NCBI GenBank assembly: GCA_910586655.1
Contig: CAJUIR010000015.1
Span: forward strand, 1 to 10,275
Reading direction: 5' to 3'
Source of the DNA: an uncultured Christensenellaceae bacterium
Lineage (GTDB): Bacteria > Bacillota > Clostridia > Christensenellales > Borkfalkiaceae
DNA length: 10,275 bases
The translations under genes were made by a program, and so were the position numbers. Below the pieces are notes generated by a model. The model did not search any database and was not told the origin of the DNA. It saw only the letters and a list, made by a program, of their open reading frames with translations. Below, in pieces: positions 1-5,960 of the stretch (the stretch's first letter is position 1; each line of letters starts with the position of its first letter).

Positions 1-3
1 CGA

Positions 4-39
4 TAAAAAAATGGGCTTGTCTTAATCTGACAAGTCCAT
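4..39 (-). terminator. Rho-independent terminator, minus strand
   Basis: An 11-bp stem (11-21 with 29-39, one G-T pair) encloses a 7-base loop. On the minus strand the stem is followed at once by seven T residues (complement of 4-10), the classic intrinsic terminator layout. It lies 127 bp beyond the sigG stop and behind another hairpin at 126-159, so it would act as a second stop for sigG transcripts or for a short RNA ending here. On the plus strand no T run follows the stem. Confidence 0.75.
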
Positions 40-125
40 TGTAGAACAACATATTTTAAAAGTTTTTTTAAAATTTTTTGCATACGAAGTTACCCCGTTT
101 CGCCGATTTTCCCCTTTCCGAAACG

Positions 126-159
126 AAAACAGGAGAACGGATCTTCGTTCCCCTGTTTT
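126..159 (-). terminator. Probable sigG terminator hairpin
   Basis: A 14-bp stem pairs 126-139 with 146-159 around a 6-base loop, with one G-T pair. It starts seven bases after the sigG stop codon. The outer four base pairs are A-T, so the minus-strand 3' arm ends in TTTT followed by CGTTT, a moderate U tract. On the plus strand the arm is followed by TTTTGTTATTTT, so it could also stop transcripts coming the other way. Confidence 0.6.
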
Positions 160-165
160 GTTATT

Positions 166-936
166 TTAAAGAATGCTGCTTTTAATTTGTTTTAACGCAG
201 TCTTTTCGAGACGGGACACCTGCGCCTGAGATATTCCCACTTCTGCGGAAATCTCCGTCTGCGTCTTACCCTCGTAATAACGGAGCATCAGAATTTTCCG
301 TTCCCTGTCGGTCAGCCGCTGAATGGCTTCGCGCAGCGCGACGCGTTCCGTCCAGATGTCGTCCGACTGCGACTCGTCGCAGAGTTGATCCAAAAGTTGC
401 AAAGTATCTCCCGATTTGTTGTAAACGGGTTCGTACAGCGAAACGGGATCGGAAATGGCGTCGAGCGCATATACCACTTCCCGCTCCTGCACCTGCATTT
501 CCGCCGCGATCCGCTCGATCGTCGCTTCCTCGTCGCGTTCTTCGATCGCCTCGCGGACTTTCAGGATCTTATACGCCGTATCGCGGATCGAGCGCGACAC
601 GCGCAGCGAATTTCCGTCGCGCAGATACCGTTTGATTTCTCCTAAAATCATGGGAACGGCGTAGGTGGAAAATTTAACGTTGAAGTCTAAATTAAAATTA
701 TCGATCGCCTTGATCAGCCCTACGCAGCCCGCCTGAAACACGTCGTCCGCATTGGCGTTCTTTGCCCAAAACCGTTTCACGAGCGAAAGCACCAGCCGCA
801 TATTCCCCACAATAAAGGTTTCGCGCGCTTTTTCGTCGCCCGCTTTCAGGCGGCGCATAAGTTCTTCGTTCTCTTTCGCCGTAAGTTTGGGCAGACCCGA
901 AGTGTCTACTCCGCAGATTACTACTTTTTGCAACAT
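166..936 (-). CDS. sigG: RNA polymerase sporulation sigma factor SigG
   Basis: Late forespore-specific sigma factor that directs RNA polymerase to genes for spore germination, DNA protection and coat or cortex completion after engulfment. The 256-residue length is normal for the family. The N-terminal VVICGVDTSGLPKL (residues 5-18) is the family signature that separates SigG from SigF. Region 2 spans about 36-105, with DDVFQAGCVGLIKAIDNF and KFSTYAVPMILGEIKRYLRD. Region 4 spans about 200-250, with the helix-turn-helix EISAEVGISQAQVSRLEK. The ATG at 936 is supported by AGGAGG (complement of 946-951). By eye, valine 43 aligns with Asn45 of Bacillus subtilis SigG, a position linked to SpoIIAB binding. 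The gene stands alone between a tex terminator and its own terminator, not behind sigE as is usual. Identity is near certain. Confidence 0.96.
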   Translation of the reverse strand: MLQKVVICGVDTSGLPKLTAKENEELMRRLKAGDEKARETFIVGNMRLVLSLVKRFWAKNANADDVFQAGCVGLIKAIDNFNLDFNVKFSTYAVPMILGEIKRYLRDGNSLRVSRSIRDTAYKILKVREAIEERDEEATIERIAAEMQVQEREVVYALDAISDPVSLYEPVYNKSGDTLQLLDQLCDESQSDDIWTERVALREAIQRLTDRERKILMLRYYEGKTQTEISAEVGISQAQVSRLEKTALKQIKSSIL

Positions 937-969
937 GATCTCTTACCTCCTATGTAATCTGCCACGGAA

Positions 970-1001
970 TAAGAGTGTTTGCAATCCGTAAAAATTTATG
1001 C
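970..1001 (-). promoter_or_regulatory. Weak candidate sigG promoter (SigF/SigG type)
   Basis: In the gap between the tex terminator and sigG, the minus strand carries GCATA (complement of 997-1001), matching the -35 element shared by SigF and SigG promoters. Nineteen bases downstream lies CACTCTTA (977 to 970), a loose match to the SigG -10 pattern CATnnTA. Family knowledge predicts that sigG is transcribed by SigF and then by SigG. The spacer is longer than usual and the -10 imperfect, so this is only a candidate. Confidence 0.3.
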
Positions 1002-1021
1002 GGAAGCACAGAATAGCACGC

Positions 1022-1067
1022 AAAAAAATAAAAAGTTTGCGAAATTTTGTCGAATCCGCAAACTTTT
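1022..1067 (-). terminator. Rho-independent terminator of tex
   Basis: A perfect 11-bp stem pairs 1031-1041 with 1057-1067 around a 15-base loop. The minus strand continues TATTTTTTT (complement of 1022-1030). The hairpin begins 9 bases after the tex stop, so tex transcripts should end here before reaching sigG. Confidence 0.85.
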
Positions 1068-1076
1068 GCCCGAATT

Positions 1077-3257
1077 TTATGCTTGGGGGGACAGTTTGTC
1101 TTTACGCATGGTGAGAGAAATACGGTTTTTCTTTTCGTCCGCTTCCTTCACCCAAACGGTTACGACGTCGCCTACCGCAAGCACCTCGGAAGGGTGACGG
1201 ATGAATTTATCGCAGATCTGCGAAATATGTACCAGCCCATCCTGATGCACGCCGATGTCCACAAACGCGCCGAAATCGATGACGTTGCGAACGGTTCCTT
1301 TCAGTTCCATCCCGGGTTTTAAATCTTTGATTTCAAGCACGTCGGTCCGCAGTACGGGCGGCGGCAATTCGTCGCGCGGATCGCGCCCCGGTTTTCTGAG
1401 TTCGTCGGCAATGTCGAACAGCGTGGGAAGCCCGATCCCGCACTCCGCCGCCGCTTTTTCTTCGCCGTAAGCATGCAGGTTGCGCATCATGTTCACCAGT
1501 CTGCCCGCCTTGACGTCCTCCATCGTGTAACCGCAGAAAGAAAGTACTTTTTCCGCCGCCTCGTAAGATTCGGGATGTACGGAAGTATTGTCCAGCACTT
1601 CCTTGCTTTCGGGCACGCGCAGAAATCCCGCACACTGCTCGAATGCTTTCGCGCCCAGTTTCGGCACTTTCAGAACTTCTCGGCGCGAAGCAAACGCGCC
1701 CTTTTCTTCACGGTATTTGACGATGTTCTGCGCCACGGCGGTATTCAATCCCGAAACGCGCGCAAGCAACGGCACGGATGCCGTATTCAGATCGACGCCG
1801 ACGGCGTTCACGCAATCCTCCACAACGCCGTCCAACGTTTCTGACAGGCGTTTCTCAGGCATATCGTGCTGATACTGCCCCACGCCGATGGATTTGGGAT
1901 CGATTTTCACAAGTTCGGCAAGCGGATCTTGCAGTCGGCGCGCAATGGAAACCGCCGAGCGCAGATTCACGTCGTATTCGGGAAATTCCTGCGCGGCAAG
2001 TTTGGAAGCAGAATATACGGACGCACCCGCTTCGTTCACGATCGCATACGAAACGCCCGAACCCGCGCCCAGACCGCCGATCATCTCCACCGTCATCTGT
2101 TCGGTTTCGCGGCTCGCCGTACCGTTGCCGATGGCAATATGCCGCACTTTATGTTTTTTAATGAGCAGGGACAGTTTTTCGATGCACTCCTTCTTCTGGC
2201 GTTCCCCGTAAGTGGGATAAACGACCGTCGTATCGAGCACCTTACCCGTGCCGTCCACCACGGCTACTTTGCAGCCCATACGGTAGCCGGGATCTAACCC
2301 CATCGTCACAAATCCCTTGACGGGCGGTTGCATGAGGAGCGGACGAAGATTGAGCGCAAACTGTCCGATGGCGCCTTCGTTCGCGCTGTCGGTCAGCGCC
2401 GTTCTGATTTCGCGTTCCACCGAAGGGAAGATCAGACGGTCGTACGCGTCCTGCGTCGCCAGACGCACAAACTCGGTCGAGGCACAAGGTTCCTTTACCG
2501 TATATCGGTAAACCGTTTCCAAAGCAACGTCGCGGTTCATGTCGATGGATACTTTCAAAATTTCCTCACGTTCGCCGCGGTTCATGGCAAGCACCTGATG
2601 TCCCTGCACCTTACTCACTGCGGAAGCAAACGAATAATAATTGCGGTATACGGTGTCTTCGGGATCTTTCTTTGCGGCAACCGAAAGAATATCCGCACGG
2701 GTCATAAACAACTCGCGCAGCGTTTTACGGATCGCCGCGTCGTTGGAAATGAATTCCGCGATAATATCGCTCGCGCCCGCCAAGGCTTCCTCGGCGGTGT
2801 TTACACCCTTTTCGGCATCTACGTATTTTGCTGCTTCTTCGAGCGGAACGGGACAATCTTTCTCCTGTGCGTACAAAACATCGGCAAGCGGTTCGAGCCC
2901 CTTCTCGCGTGCAACCGTCGCGCGCGTACGGCGCTTCTGCTTGTAGGGACGGTACAAGTCCTCCACTTCGGCAAGCGTTGCCGCCTCGTCGATCTGCGCG
3001 GAAAGTTCCTCGGTCAGTTTTCCCTGGTTTTCGATGGATTTCTTCACTTCCTGTCTGCGCTCTTCCAACCCGCGCAGGTATGCAAGCCGATCGGCAAGTT
3101 CGCGGATGGTCTGGTCGTCCGTCGTCCCGTGCATTTCTTTACGGTAACGCGCAATAAAGGGAACGGTGTTTCCTTCGTCAAGCAGCGTAACGATATTCTG
3201 AACGTGTTCCTCATTTTTATTGAATTCTTCGGAAAGAATTTGTACAATATTTTTCAT
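1077..3257 (-). CDS. tex: Tex family S1 RNA-binding protein (transcription accessory protein)
   Basis: Cytoplasmic nucleic-acid-binding protein of the conserved Tex family, which associates with transcription machinery and RNA; its exact biochemical role is still debated. The 726-residue length is typical. The order is an N-terminal helical Tex domain (about 1-195, with FIARYRKE at 34-41 and LYRPYKQKRRTRATVAREKG at 101-120), a YqgF/RNase H-like domain starting with GLDPGYR at 320-326 and GNGTASRETE at 377-386, the family motif IGVGQYQHD at 457-465, two helix-hairpin-helix units (about 489-548), and a C-terminal S1 domain (about 648-717, DFGAFVDIGVHQDGLVH). The ATG at 3257 follows AAGGAG (complement of 3263-3268) with 5-base spacing. 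It has its own promoter and terminator, so it is probably monocistronic. Identity is secure. Confidence 0.95.
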   Translation of the reverse strand: MKNIVQILSEEFNKNEEHVQNIVTLLDEGNTVPFIARYRKEMHGTTDDQTIRELADRLAYLRGLEERRQEVKKSIENQGKLTEELSAQIDEAATLAEVEDLYRPYKQKRRTRATVAREKGLEPLADVLYAQEKDCPVPLEEAAKYVDAEKGVNTAEEALAGASDIIAEFISNDAAIRKTLRELFMTRADILSVAAKKDPEDTVYRNYYSFASAVSKVQGHQVLAMNRGEREEILKVSIDMNRDVALETVYRYTVKEPCASTEFVRLATQDAYDRLIFPSVEREIRTALTDSANEGAIGQFALNLRPLLMQPPVKGFVTMGLDPGYRMGCKVAVVDGTGKVLDTTVVYPTYGERQKKECIEKLSLLIKKHKVRHIAIGNGTASRETEQMTVEMIGGLGAGSGVSYAIVNEAGASVYSASKLAAQEFPEYDVNLRSAVSIARRLQDPLAELVKIDPKSIGVGQYQHDMPEKRLSETLDGVVEDCVNAVGVDLNTASVPLLARVSGLNTAVAQNIVKYREEKGAFASRREVLKVPKLGAKAFEQCAGFLRVPESKEVLDNTSVHPESYEAAEKVLSFCGYTMEDVKAGRLVNMMRNLHAYGEEKAAAECGIGLPTLFDIADELRKPGRDPRDELPPPVLRTDVLEIKDLKPGMELKGTVRNVIDFGAFVDIGVHQDGLVHISQICDKFIRHPSEVLAVGDVVTVWVKEADEKKNRISLTMRKDKLSPQA

Positions 3258-3287
3258 GTAAACTCCTTATGCGAAAATGCAAGTCAT

Positions 3288-3316
3288 ATCTTATCACATT
3301 TTTTTTAGGTTGACAA
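3288..3316 (-). promoter_or_regulatory. tex promoter (SigA type)
   Basis: The minus strand reads TTGTCA (3316 to 3311), a 17-base spacer, then TAAGAT (3293 to 3288). Five of six -35 positions and four of six -10 positions match the housekeeping consensus. Predicted transcription starts near 3281, about 24 bases before the tex ATG. Confidence 0.65.
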
Positions 3317-3335
3317 GAAAATCACGAAAAAATTT

Positions 3336-3629
3336 TTATGCGTCTTTTTCGTCGTTGTAACCGGCGATATCCAACCCCAATAATACGCCGAAACGGAATC
3401 CCTCCCGATAGTGCGTAAAAACTCCTTCGCAATGCGCGTCGTCCGACGCGTTCATGATTTCCTCAAACAGTTTGCTTAGTTCTTCGTTGTACTTTATTTT
3501 CGGAACAAATTTTTCGTAACAGTCTAAAAACCGACCGAAATGCTTCTTATACTCTTCACTGAGAGGGATCAAATCGCCGAGTCCCCTCTCCCCTTCATAC
3601 ATCTGCTCGATTGCGGAATATCTTTTCAT
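3336..3629 (-). CDS. Small uncharacterised protein, divergent from XRE regulator
   Basis: A 97-residue acidic, mostly helical soluble protein with no signal peptide or membrane segment. I cannot assign a function. The C-terminal pattern FTHYREGFRFGVLLGLD (71-87) resembles the F-x-x-GFRLG-x-x-L ending of small clostridial proteins grouped under names such as DUF6809. This resemblance is from memory and is weak. The ATG at 3629 follows AAGGAGAG (complement of 3634-3641), and the strong promoter at 3661-3689 faces it, so it is very likely expressed. It is divergent from a 67-residue XRE repressor, with a palindrome inside its promoter, suggesting repression by that neighbour. No hairpin terminator is visible after its stop, so transcripts may run into tex. 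Confidence 0.75.
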   Translation of the reverse strand: MKRYSAIEQMYEGERGLGDLIPLSEEYKKHFGRFLDCYEKFVPKIKYNEELSKLFEEIMNASDDAHCEGVFTHYREGFRFGVLLGLDIAGYNDEKDA

Positions 3630-3660
3630 AGTTCTCTCCTTTTATAAGAAATCTTATTAA

Positions 3661-3689
3661 AATATATCACTTAGTTTTCTAAATGTCAA
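3661..3689 (-). promoter_or_regulatory. Promoter of the small uncharacterised gene
   Basis: The minus strand carries a perfect TTGACA (3689 to 3684), a 17-base spacer and TATATT (3666 to 3661). This is one of the best promoters in the window. Predicted start is near 3654, giving a leader of about 25 bases with AAGGAG. The spacer is almost entirely filled by the palindrome at 3670-3683, so a bound repressor would directly block polymerase. Confidence 0.75.
3670..3683. promoter_or_regulatory. Candidate operator O1 for the XRE regulator
   Basis: The 14-mer CTTAGTTTTCTAAA is a near-perfect inverted repeat of form CTTAG-N4-CTAAG, with one deviation in the right arm. It lies exactly between the -35 and -10 of the leftward promoter. 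A close relative (O2) occupies the matching place in the rightward promoter. XRE-family repressors commonly bind such short palindromes as dimers. Operator function is inferred. Confidence 0.55.
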
Positions 3690-3717
3690 CTGTTTTGCTT
3701 AAAATTCTAAGTATAAT
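3689..3717 (+). promoter_or_regulatory. Promoter of the XRE regulator gene
   Basis: A perfect TATAAT sits at 3712-3717. With a 17-base spacer the -35 would be at 3689-3694, where no good match is present, so the promoter may be intrinsically weak. Predicted start is near 3724, leaving a leader of about 11 bases that begins at the AGAGG ribosome binding site. O2 abuts the -10 directly. Confidence 0.5.
3698..3711. promoter_or_regulatory. Candidate operator O2 for the XRE regulator
   Basis: The 14-mer CTTAAAATTCTAAG fits CTTAG-N4-CTAAG with one deviation, this time in the left arm. It is identical to O1 at 10 of 14 positions and ends one base before the TATAAT of the rightward promoter. The centres of O1 and O2 are 28 bp apart. 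Autorepression is the natural reading, but this is inference. Confidence 0.55.
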
Positions 3718-3734
3718 ATAGTCAGAGGTATCTT

Positions 3735-3938
3735 ATGTCAATATTTGCAACACGATTAAAAGAACTTAGAAACGAACGTCAACTCTCCATGAAACAACTT
3801 GCCAAAATGATCAACGTCACAGACGGTGCGATTTCAAATTGGGAAAACGACGTAAATGAGCCAAAAATATCCTATTTAATAAGACTGGCGGAATTCTTTC
3901 ATGTTTCTGCAGACTATCTCCTTGGATTAAAAGACTGA
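3735..3938 (+). CDS. XRE-family helix-turn-helix transcriptional regulator
   Basis: A 67-residue protein consisting of little more than one Cro/C1-type DNA-binding domain. LSMKQLAKMINVTDGAISNWEN (17-38) gives the helix-turn-helix, and the following EPKISYLIRLAEFFHVSADYLLG (42-64) is the usual ending of small SinR/Xre-like repressors. It acts in the cytoplasm as a dimeric DNA-binding repressor. The ATG at 3735 follows AGAGG at 3724-3728. The gene is divergent from the small uncharacterised gene, and the shared control region has two like palindromes, so autoregulation and control of the neighbour are likely. There is no sensor domain; any signal would have to act on the protein itself or through a partner, possibly the neighbour product. 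A bidirectional terminator follows the stop directly. Confidence 0.9.
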   Translation: MSIFATRLKELRNERQLSMKQLAKMINVTDGAISNWENDVNEPKISYLIRLAEFFHVSADYLLGLKD

Positions 3939-3968
3939 AAAAAGAGCGGCAACTACGCCGCTCTTTTT
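3939..3968. terminator. Bidirectional terminator between XRE gene and gdhA
   Basis: A perfect 12-bp stem pairs 3939-3950 with 3957-3968 around a 6-base loop; AGAGCGGC/GCCGCTCT forms the GC core. Plus-strand T residues (3964-3968, then GTTTGTTTTT) end the XRE transcript. Minus-strand T residues (complement of 3938-3943) end the gdhA transcript, whose stop lies 13 bp away. Confidence 0.9.
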
Positions 3969-3981
3969 GTTTGTTTTTCTT

Positions 3982-5316
3982 TTATACGATCCCGTGCGCC
4001 ATCATCGCCTCGGCAACTTTTTTAAAGCCCGCAATATTCGCGCCGGCAACGTAGTCGCCTTCTACGCCGTATTCTTTTGCCGCATCGTCCATATTATGAT
4101 AAATGTTGATCATAATGGTTTTAAGTTTTGCGTCCACTTCTTCAAACGACCAGAACAGCCGTCCGCTTGACTGCGCCATTTCCAATGCGCTTGTCGCAAC
4201 GCCGCCCGCATTTGCCGCTTTTGCAGGCAGGAACACCACGCCCGCCTTTTGGAATACGGCGATCGCCTCCAGCGTAGAGGGCATGTTCGCACCCTCGCCC
4301 ACGTACTTCACGCCGTTCTTCACAAGGGTTTCAGCGGACTCTTTGTCGATTTCGTTCTGCGTTGCACAGGGAAGCGCAATGTCGCAGGGAATCGTCCAAA
4401 TACCTTTGCACCCCTCGCGGTATTCTGCGCCCTGTACCCGGTCGGCATATTCTTTCAAGCGTCCGCGCTCCACTTCTTTGATCTGTTTCACAACGTCGAG
4501 TTTGATCCCGTTCTTATCGTAAACGTATCCGTTGCTGTCGTACATGGCAACGACCTTCGCACCCAGACTTTGCGCTTTCTCGCAAGCATAAATTGCAACG
4601 TTTCCCGAACCGGAAACGATCACCGTCTTGCCCTTAAAACTGTCTTTTCTGCATTTCAGGGCTTCTTCGGTCATATAAACCAACCCGTAACCCGTCGCCT
4701 CTTTTCTTGCCAGACTTCCGCCGTAGGAAAGCCCTCTGCCCGTCAGAACGCCGACGTGTTCGTCGCGGATCCTCTTATACTGTCCGAACAGATATCCGAT
4801 TTCTCTGCCGCCCACCCCGATGTCGCCCGCAGGAACGTCGGTGTCCTGTCCGATATGGCGGTAAAGTTCGGTCATAAAACTTTGACAGAATTTCATGATC
4901 TCATGGTCCGTTTTGCCTTTGGGGTCGAAATCCGAACCGCCCTTGCCGCCGCCGATGGGAAGCCCCGTAAGGCTGTTTTTGAGGATTTGCTCCAATCCCA
5001 GAAATTTAATGATCGACAAATTCACTGATGGATGGAACCGCAACCCGCCCTTATACGGTCCGATCGCGCTGTTGAACTGCACGCGGTAGCCCTTGTTTAC
5101 GTGCACCGCACCGCTGTCGTCTACCCAAGGCACGCGGAATAAAATCACGCGTTCGGGTTCTACGAACCGCTCTAAAAGCGCGGCTTTCTCGTATTCGGGA
5201 TGTCTTTCGATCACGGGTTTCAAACCGTTTAAAATTTCGGTTGCCGCCTGATGAAATTCAGGTTCGTTGGGATTTTTTGCTTTGAGTTCGGAAAGGACTT
5301 TTTCAACGTATTGCAT
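3982..5316 (-). CDS. gdhA: Glutamate dehydrogenase (probably NADP-dependent)
   Basis: Cytoplasmic hexameric enzyme that interconverts 2-oxoglutarate plus ammonium and L-glutamate. Length is 444 residues, typical of small bacterial GDHs. The catalytic set is intact and falls at the same numbers as in Clostridium symbiosum GDH: K89 (YKGGLRFHP), K113, K125 (GGGKGGSDF) and D165 (VPAGDIGVGG). The Rossmann-fold glycine motif is VSGSGNVA at 234-241. The segment after the second strand reads YDSNG (259-263), closer to NADP-type than NAD-type enzymes, so an anabolic ammonium-assimilating role is favoured though cofactor choice is not certain. The ATG at 5316 follows GAGGAG (complement of 5323-5328). 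It has its own promoter and terminator and is probably monocistronic. Confidence 0.95.
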   Translation of the reverse strand: MQYVEKVLSELKAKNPNEPEFHQAATEILNGLKPVIERHPEYEKAALLERFVEPERVILFRVPWVDDSGAVHVNKGYRVQFNSAIGPYKGGLRFHPSVNLSIIKFLGLEQILKNSLTGLPIGGGKGGSDFDPKGKTDHEIMKFCQSFMTELYRHIGQDTDVPAGDIGVGGREIGYLFGQYKRIRDEHVGVLTGRGLSYGGSLARKEATGYGLVYMTEEALKCRKDSFKGKTVIVSGSGNVAIYACEKAQSLGAKVVAMYDSNGYVYDKNGIKLDVVKQIKEVERGRLKEYADRVQGAEYREGCKGIWTIPCDIALPCATQNEIDKESAETLVKNGVKYVGEGANMPSTLEAIAVFQKAGVVFLPAKAANAGGVATSALEMAQSSGRLFWSFEEVDAKLKTIMINIYHNMDDAAKEYGVEGDYVAGANIAGFKKVAEAMMAHGIV

Positions 5317-5335
5317 GAGATGCTCCTCTTTCTTC

Positions 5336-5350
5336 GCCGCCTGCGGCGGC
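5336..5350 (-). other. GC hairpin in gdhA leader
   Basis: A perfect 6-bp GCCGCC/GGCGGC stem with a 3-base loop lies in the predicted gdhA leader, just upstream of the ribosome binding site (7 bases away). It is too small to be a riboswitch. It could stabilise the 5' end or tune translation, but no function is shown. Confidence 0.4.
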
Positions 5351-5365
5351 TTATTTCACGATTCT

Positions 5366-5394
5366 ATTATAACAAACCCCACCCGCTTTGCCAA
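5366..5394 (-). promoter_or_regulatory. gdhA promoter (SigA type)
   Basis: The minus strand reads TTGGCA (5394 to 5389), 17 bases, then a perfect TATAAT (5371 to 5366). Predicted start is near 5359, giving a leader of about 43 bases. A second TATAAT further upstream (5442 to 5437) lacks a well-spaced -35. The AT palindrome at 5415-5431 (CTTATA-N5-TATAAG) upstream might be a regulator site, unproven. Confidence 0.75.
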
Positions 5395-5479
5395 ACCGCT
5401 GCACAACGAAAATTCTTATATTTATTATAAGTTTGCATTATACAAAATTCTCTTTCTGCGCAATCGGTTTCAAAGCCAA

Positions 5480-5505
5480 AGCCCCCGCCTGATTAAACGG
5501 GGGCT
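5480..5505 (-). terminator. rnpB terminator
   Basis: An 8-bp GC-rich stem pairs 5480-5487 with 5498-5505 around a 10-base loop, 15 bp beyond the predicted end of RNase P RNA. The minus-strand sequence after the stem is TTGGCTTTG, a weak U tract, but stem strength and position fit an intrinsic terminator. Confidence 0.65.
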
Positions 5506-5520
5506 GACGTTTTAAAGTTT

Positions 5521-5862
5521 CCGAGACGGACCTGTAAGCCGGGTTCTGTCGTGCGCGGTCATTTATCTACGCCTACCGTCGCCGATAGGCTCCAGCGTTA
5601 TTCACGGCTGTATTCGGGCGGGCAACCCTGAATGAACACAGCCCAAACTTGCATCGGACGGGGTTTACATGGCACGGGGCGTTACCGTCCCGTCGGTGAG
5701 CCCTTACCTCGCCTTTTCATCCTTACCGCTTGCGCGGCGGTATATTTCTGTTGCACTTTCCTTAAAGTCGCCTTCACCTGACGTTATCAGGCGTCCTGCC
5801 CTGCGATGCCCGGACTTTCCTCATCGCGCGTTATGCGCGCCGCGACCGCGTAGTCCGCTCGG
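5521..5862 (-). ncRNA. rnpB: RNase P RNA component, bacterial type (probably class A)
   Basis: Catalytic RNA of ribonuclease P, which removes 5' leaders from precursor tRNAs. The minus strand has the universal blocks in order: GAGGAAAGTCCGGGC (complement of 5808-5822), GTGCAACAGAAA, GGTAAGGGCTCACC, and AGAACCCGGCTTAC (complement of 5534-5547). Helix P1 closes the molecule: CCGAG-CGGAC at the 5' end pairs with GTCCG-CTCGG at the 3' end with one bulged base, which sets the ends to within a few bases. The length of about 342 nt is slightly short for the class but normal for Firmicutes outside Bacillus. An extended -10 promoter lies just upstream and a hairpin terminator downstream. The blocks resemble the class A rather than the Bacillus class B form, but I did not fold the whole molecule. 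Confidence 0.95.
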
Positions 5863-5870
5863 AGAAATAT

Positions 5871-5899
5871 ATTATATCATAAACTTCATAAAATGGCTT
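5871..5899 (-). promoter_or_regulatory. rnpB promoter with extended -10
   Basis: The minus strand has TGA immediately before a perfect TATAAT (5876 to 5871), an extended -10 element. The -35 at 17-base spacing is AAGCCA (5899 to 5894), a poor match. The predicted start near 5863 falls right at the start of helix P1. Its -35 region overlaps that of the divergent pyk promoter. Confidence 0.65.
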
Positions 5900-5927
5900 G
5901 TATTTTTAAAAAGAAATATGATAAAAT
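5898..5927 (+). promoter_or_regulatory. pyk promoter (SigA type)
   Basis: TTGTAT at 5898-5903, an 18-base spacer and TAAAAT at 5922-5927. Predicted start is near 5934, about 27 bases before the pyk ATG. The -35 shares DNA with the rnpB -35 region, so the two promoters fire from opposite faces of one short segment. Confidence 0.55.
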
Positions 5928-5960
5928 AGCGTTTGAAATTTTTAACAACCGGAGTAAAAG

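Noticed and set aside
1..83. Minus-strand frame beginning MQKILKKLLKYVVLQ and running off the left edge
   Set aside because: It has no ribosome binding site and passes through the terminator hairpin and its T run at 4-39, so coding is implausible.
1048..1054. Perfect Spo0A box TGTCGAA upstream of sigG
   Set aside because: It lies within the loop of the tex terminator, over 110 bp from sigG, is single, and sigG is a forespore gene not expected to be a direct Spo0A target. Probably chance.
2328..3308. 326-codon plus-strand open frame opposite tex
   Set aside because: It is the antisense shadow of tex; the minus-strand frame has complete family motifs, ribosome binding site, promoter and terminator.
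4249..5028. 259-codon plus-strand open frame opposite gdhA
   Set aside because: Antisense shadow of a fully conserved glutamate dehydrogenase gene.
5669..5929. 86-codon plus-strand frame across rnpB
   Set aside because: The DNA is RNase P RNA on the other strand, with all conserved blocks; the frame is incidental.
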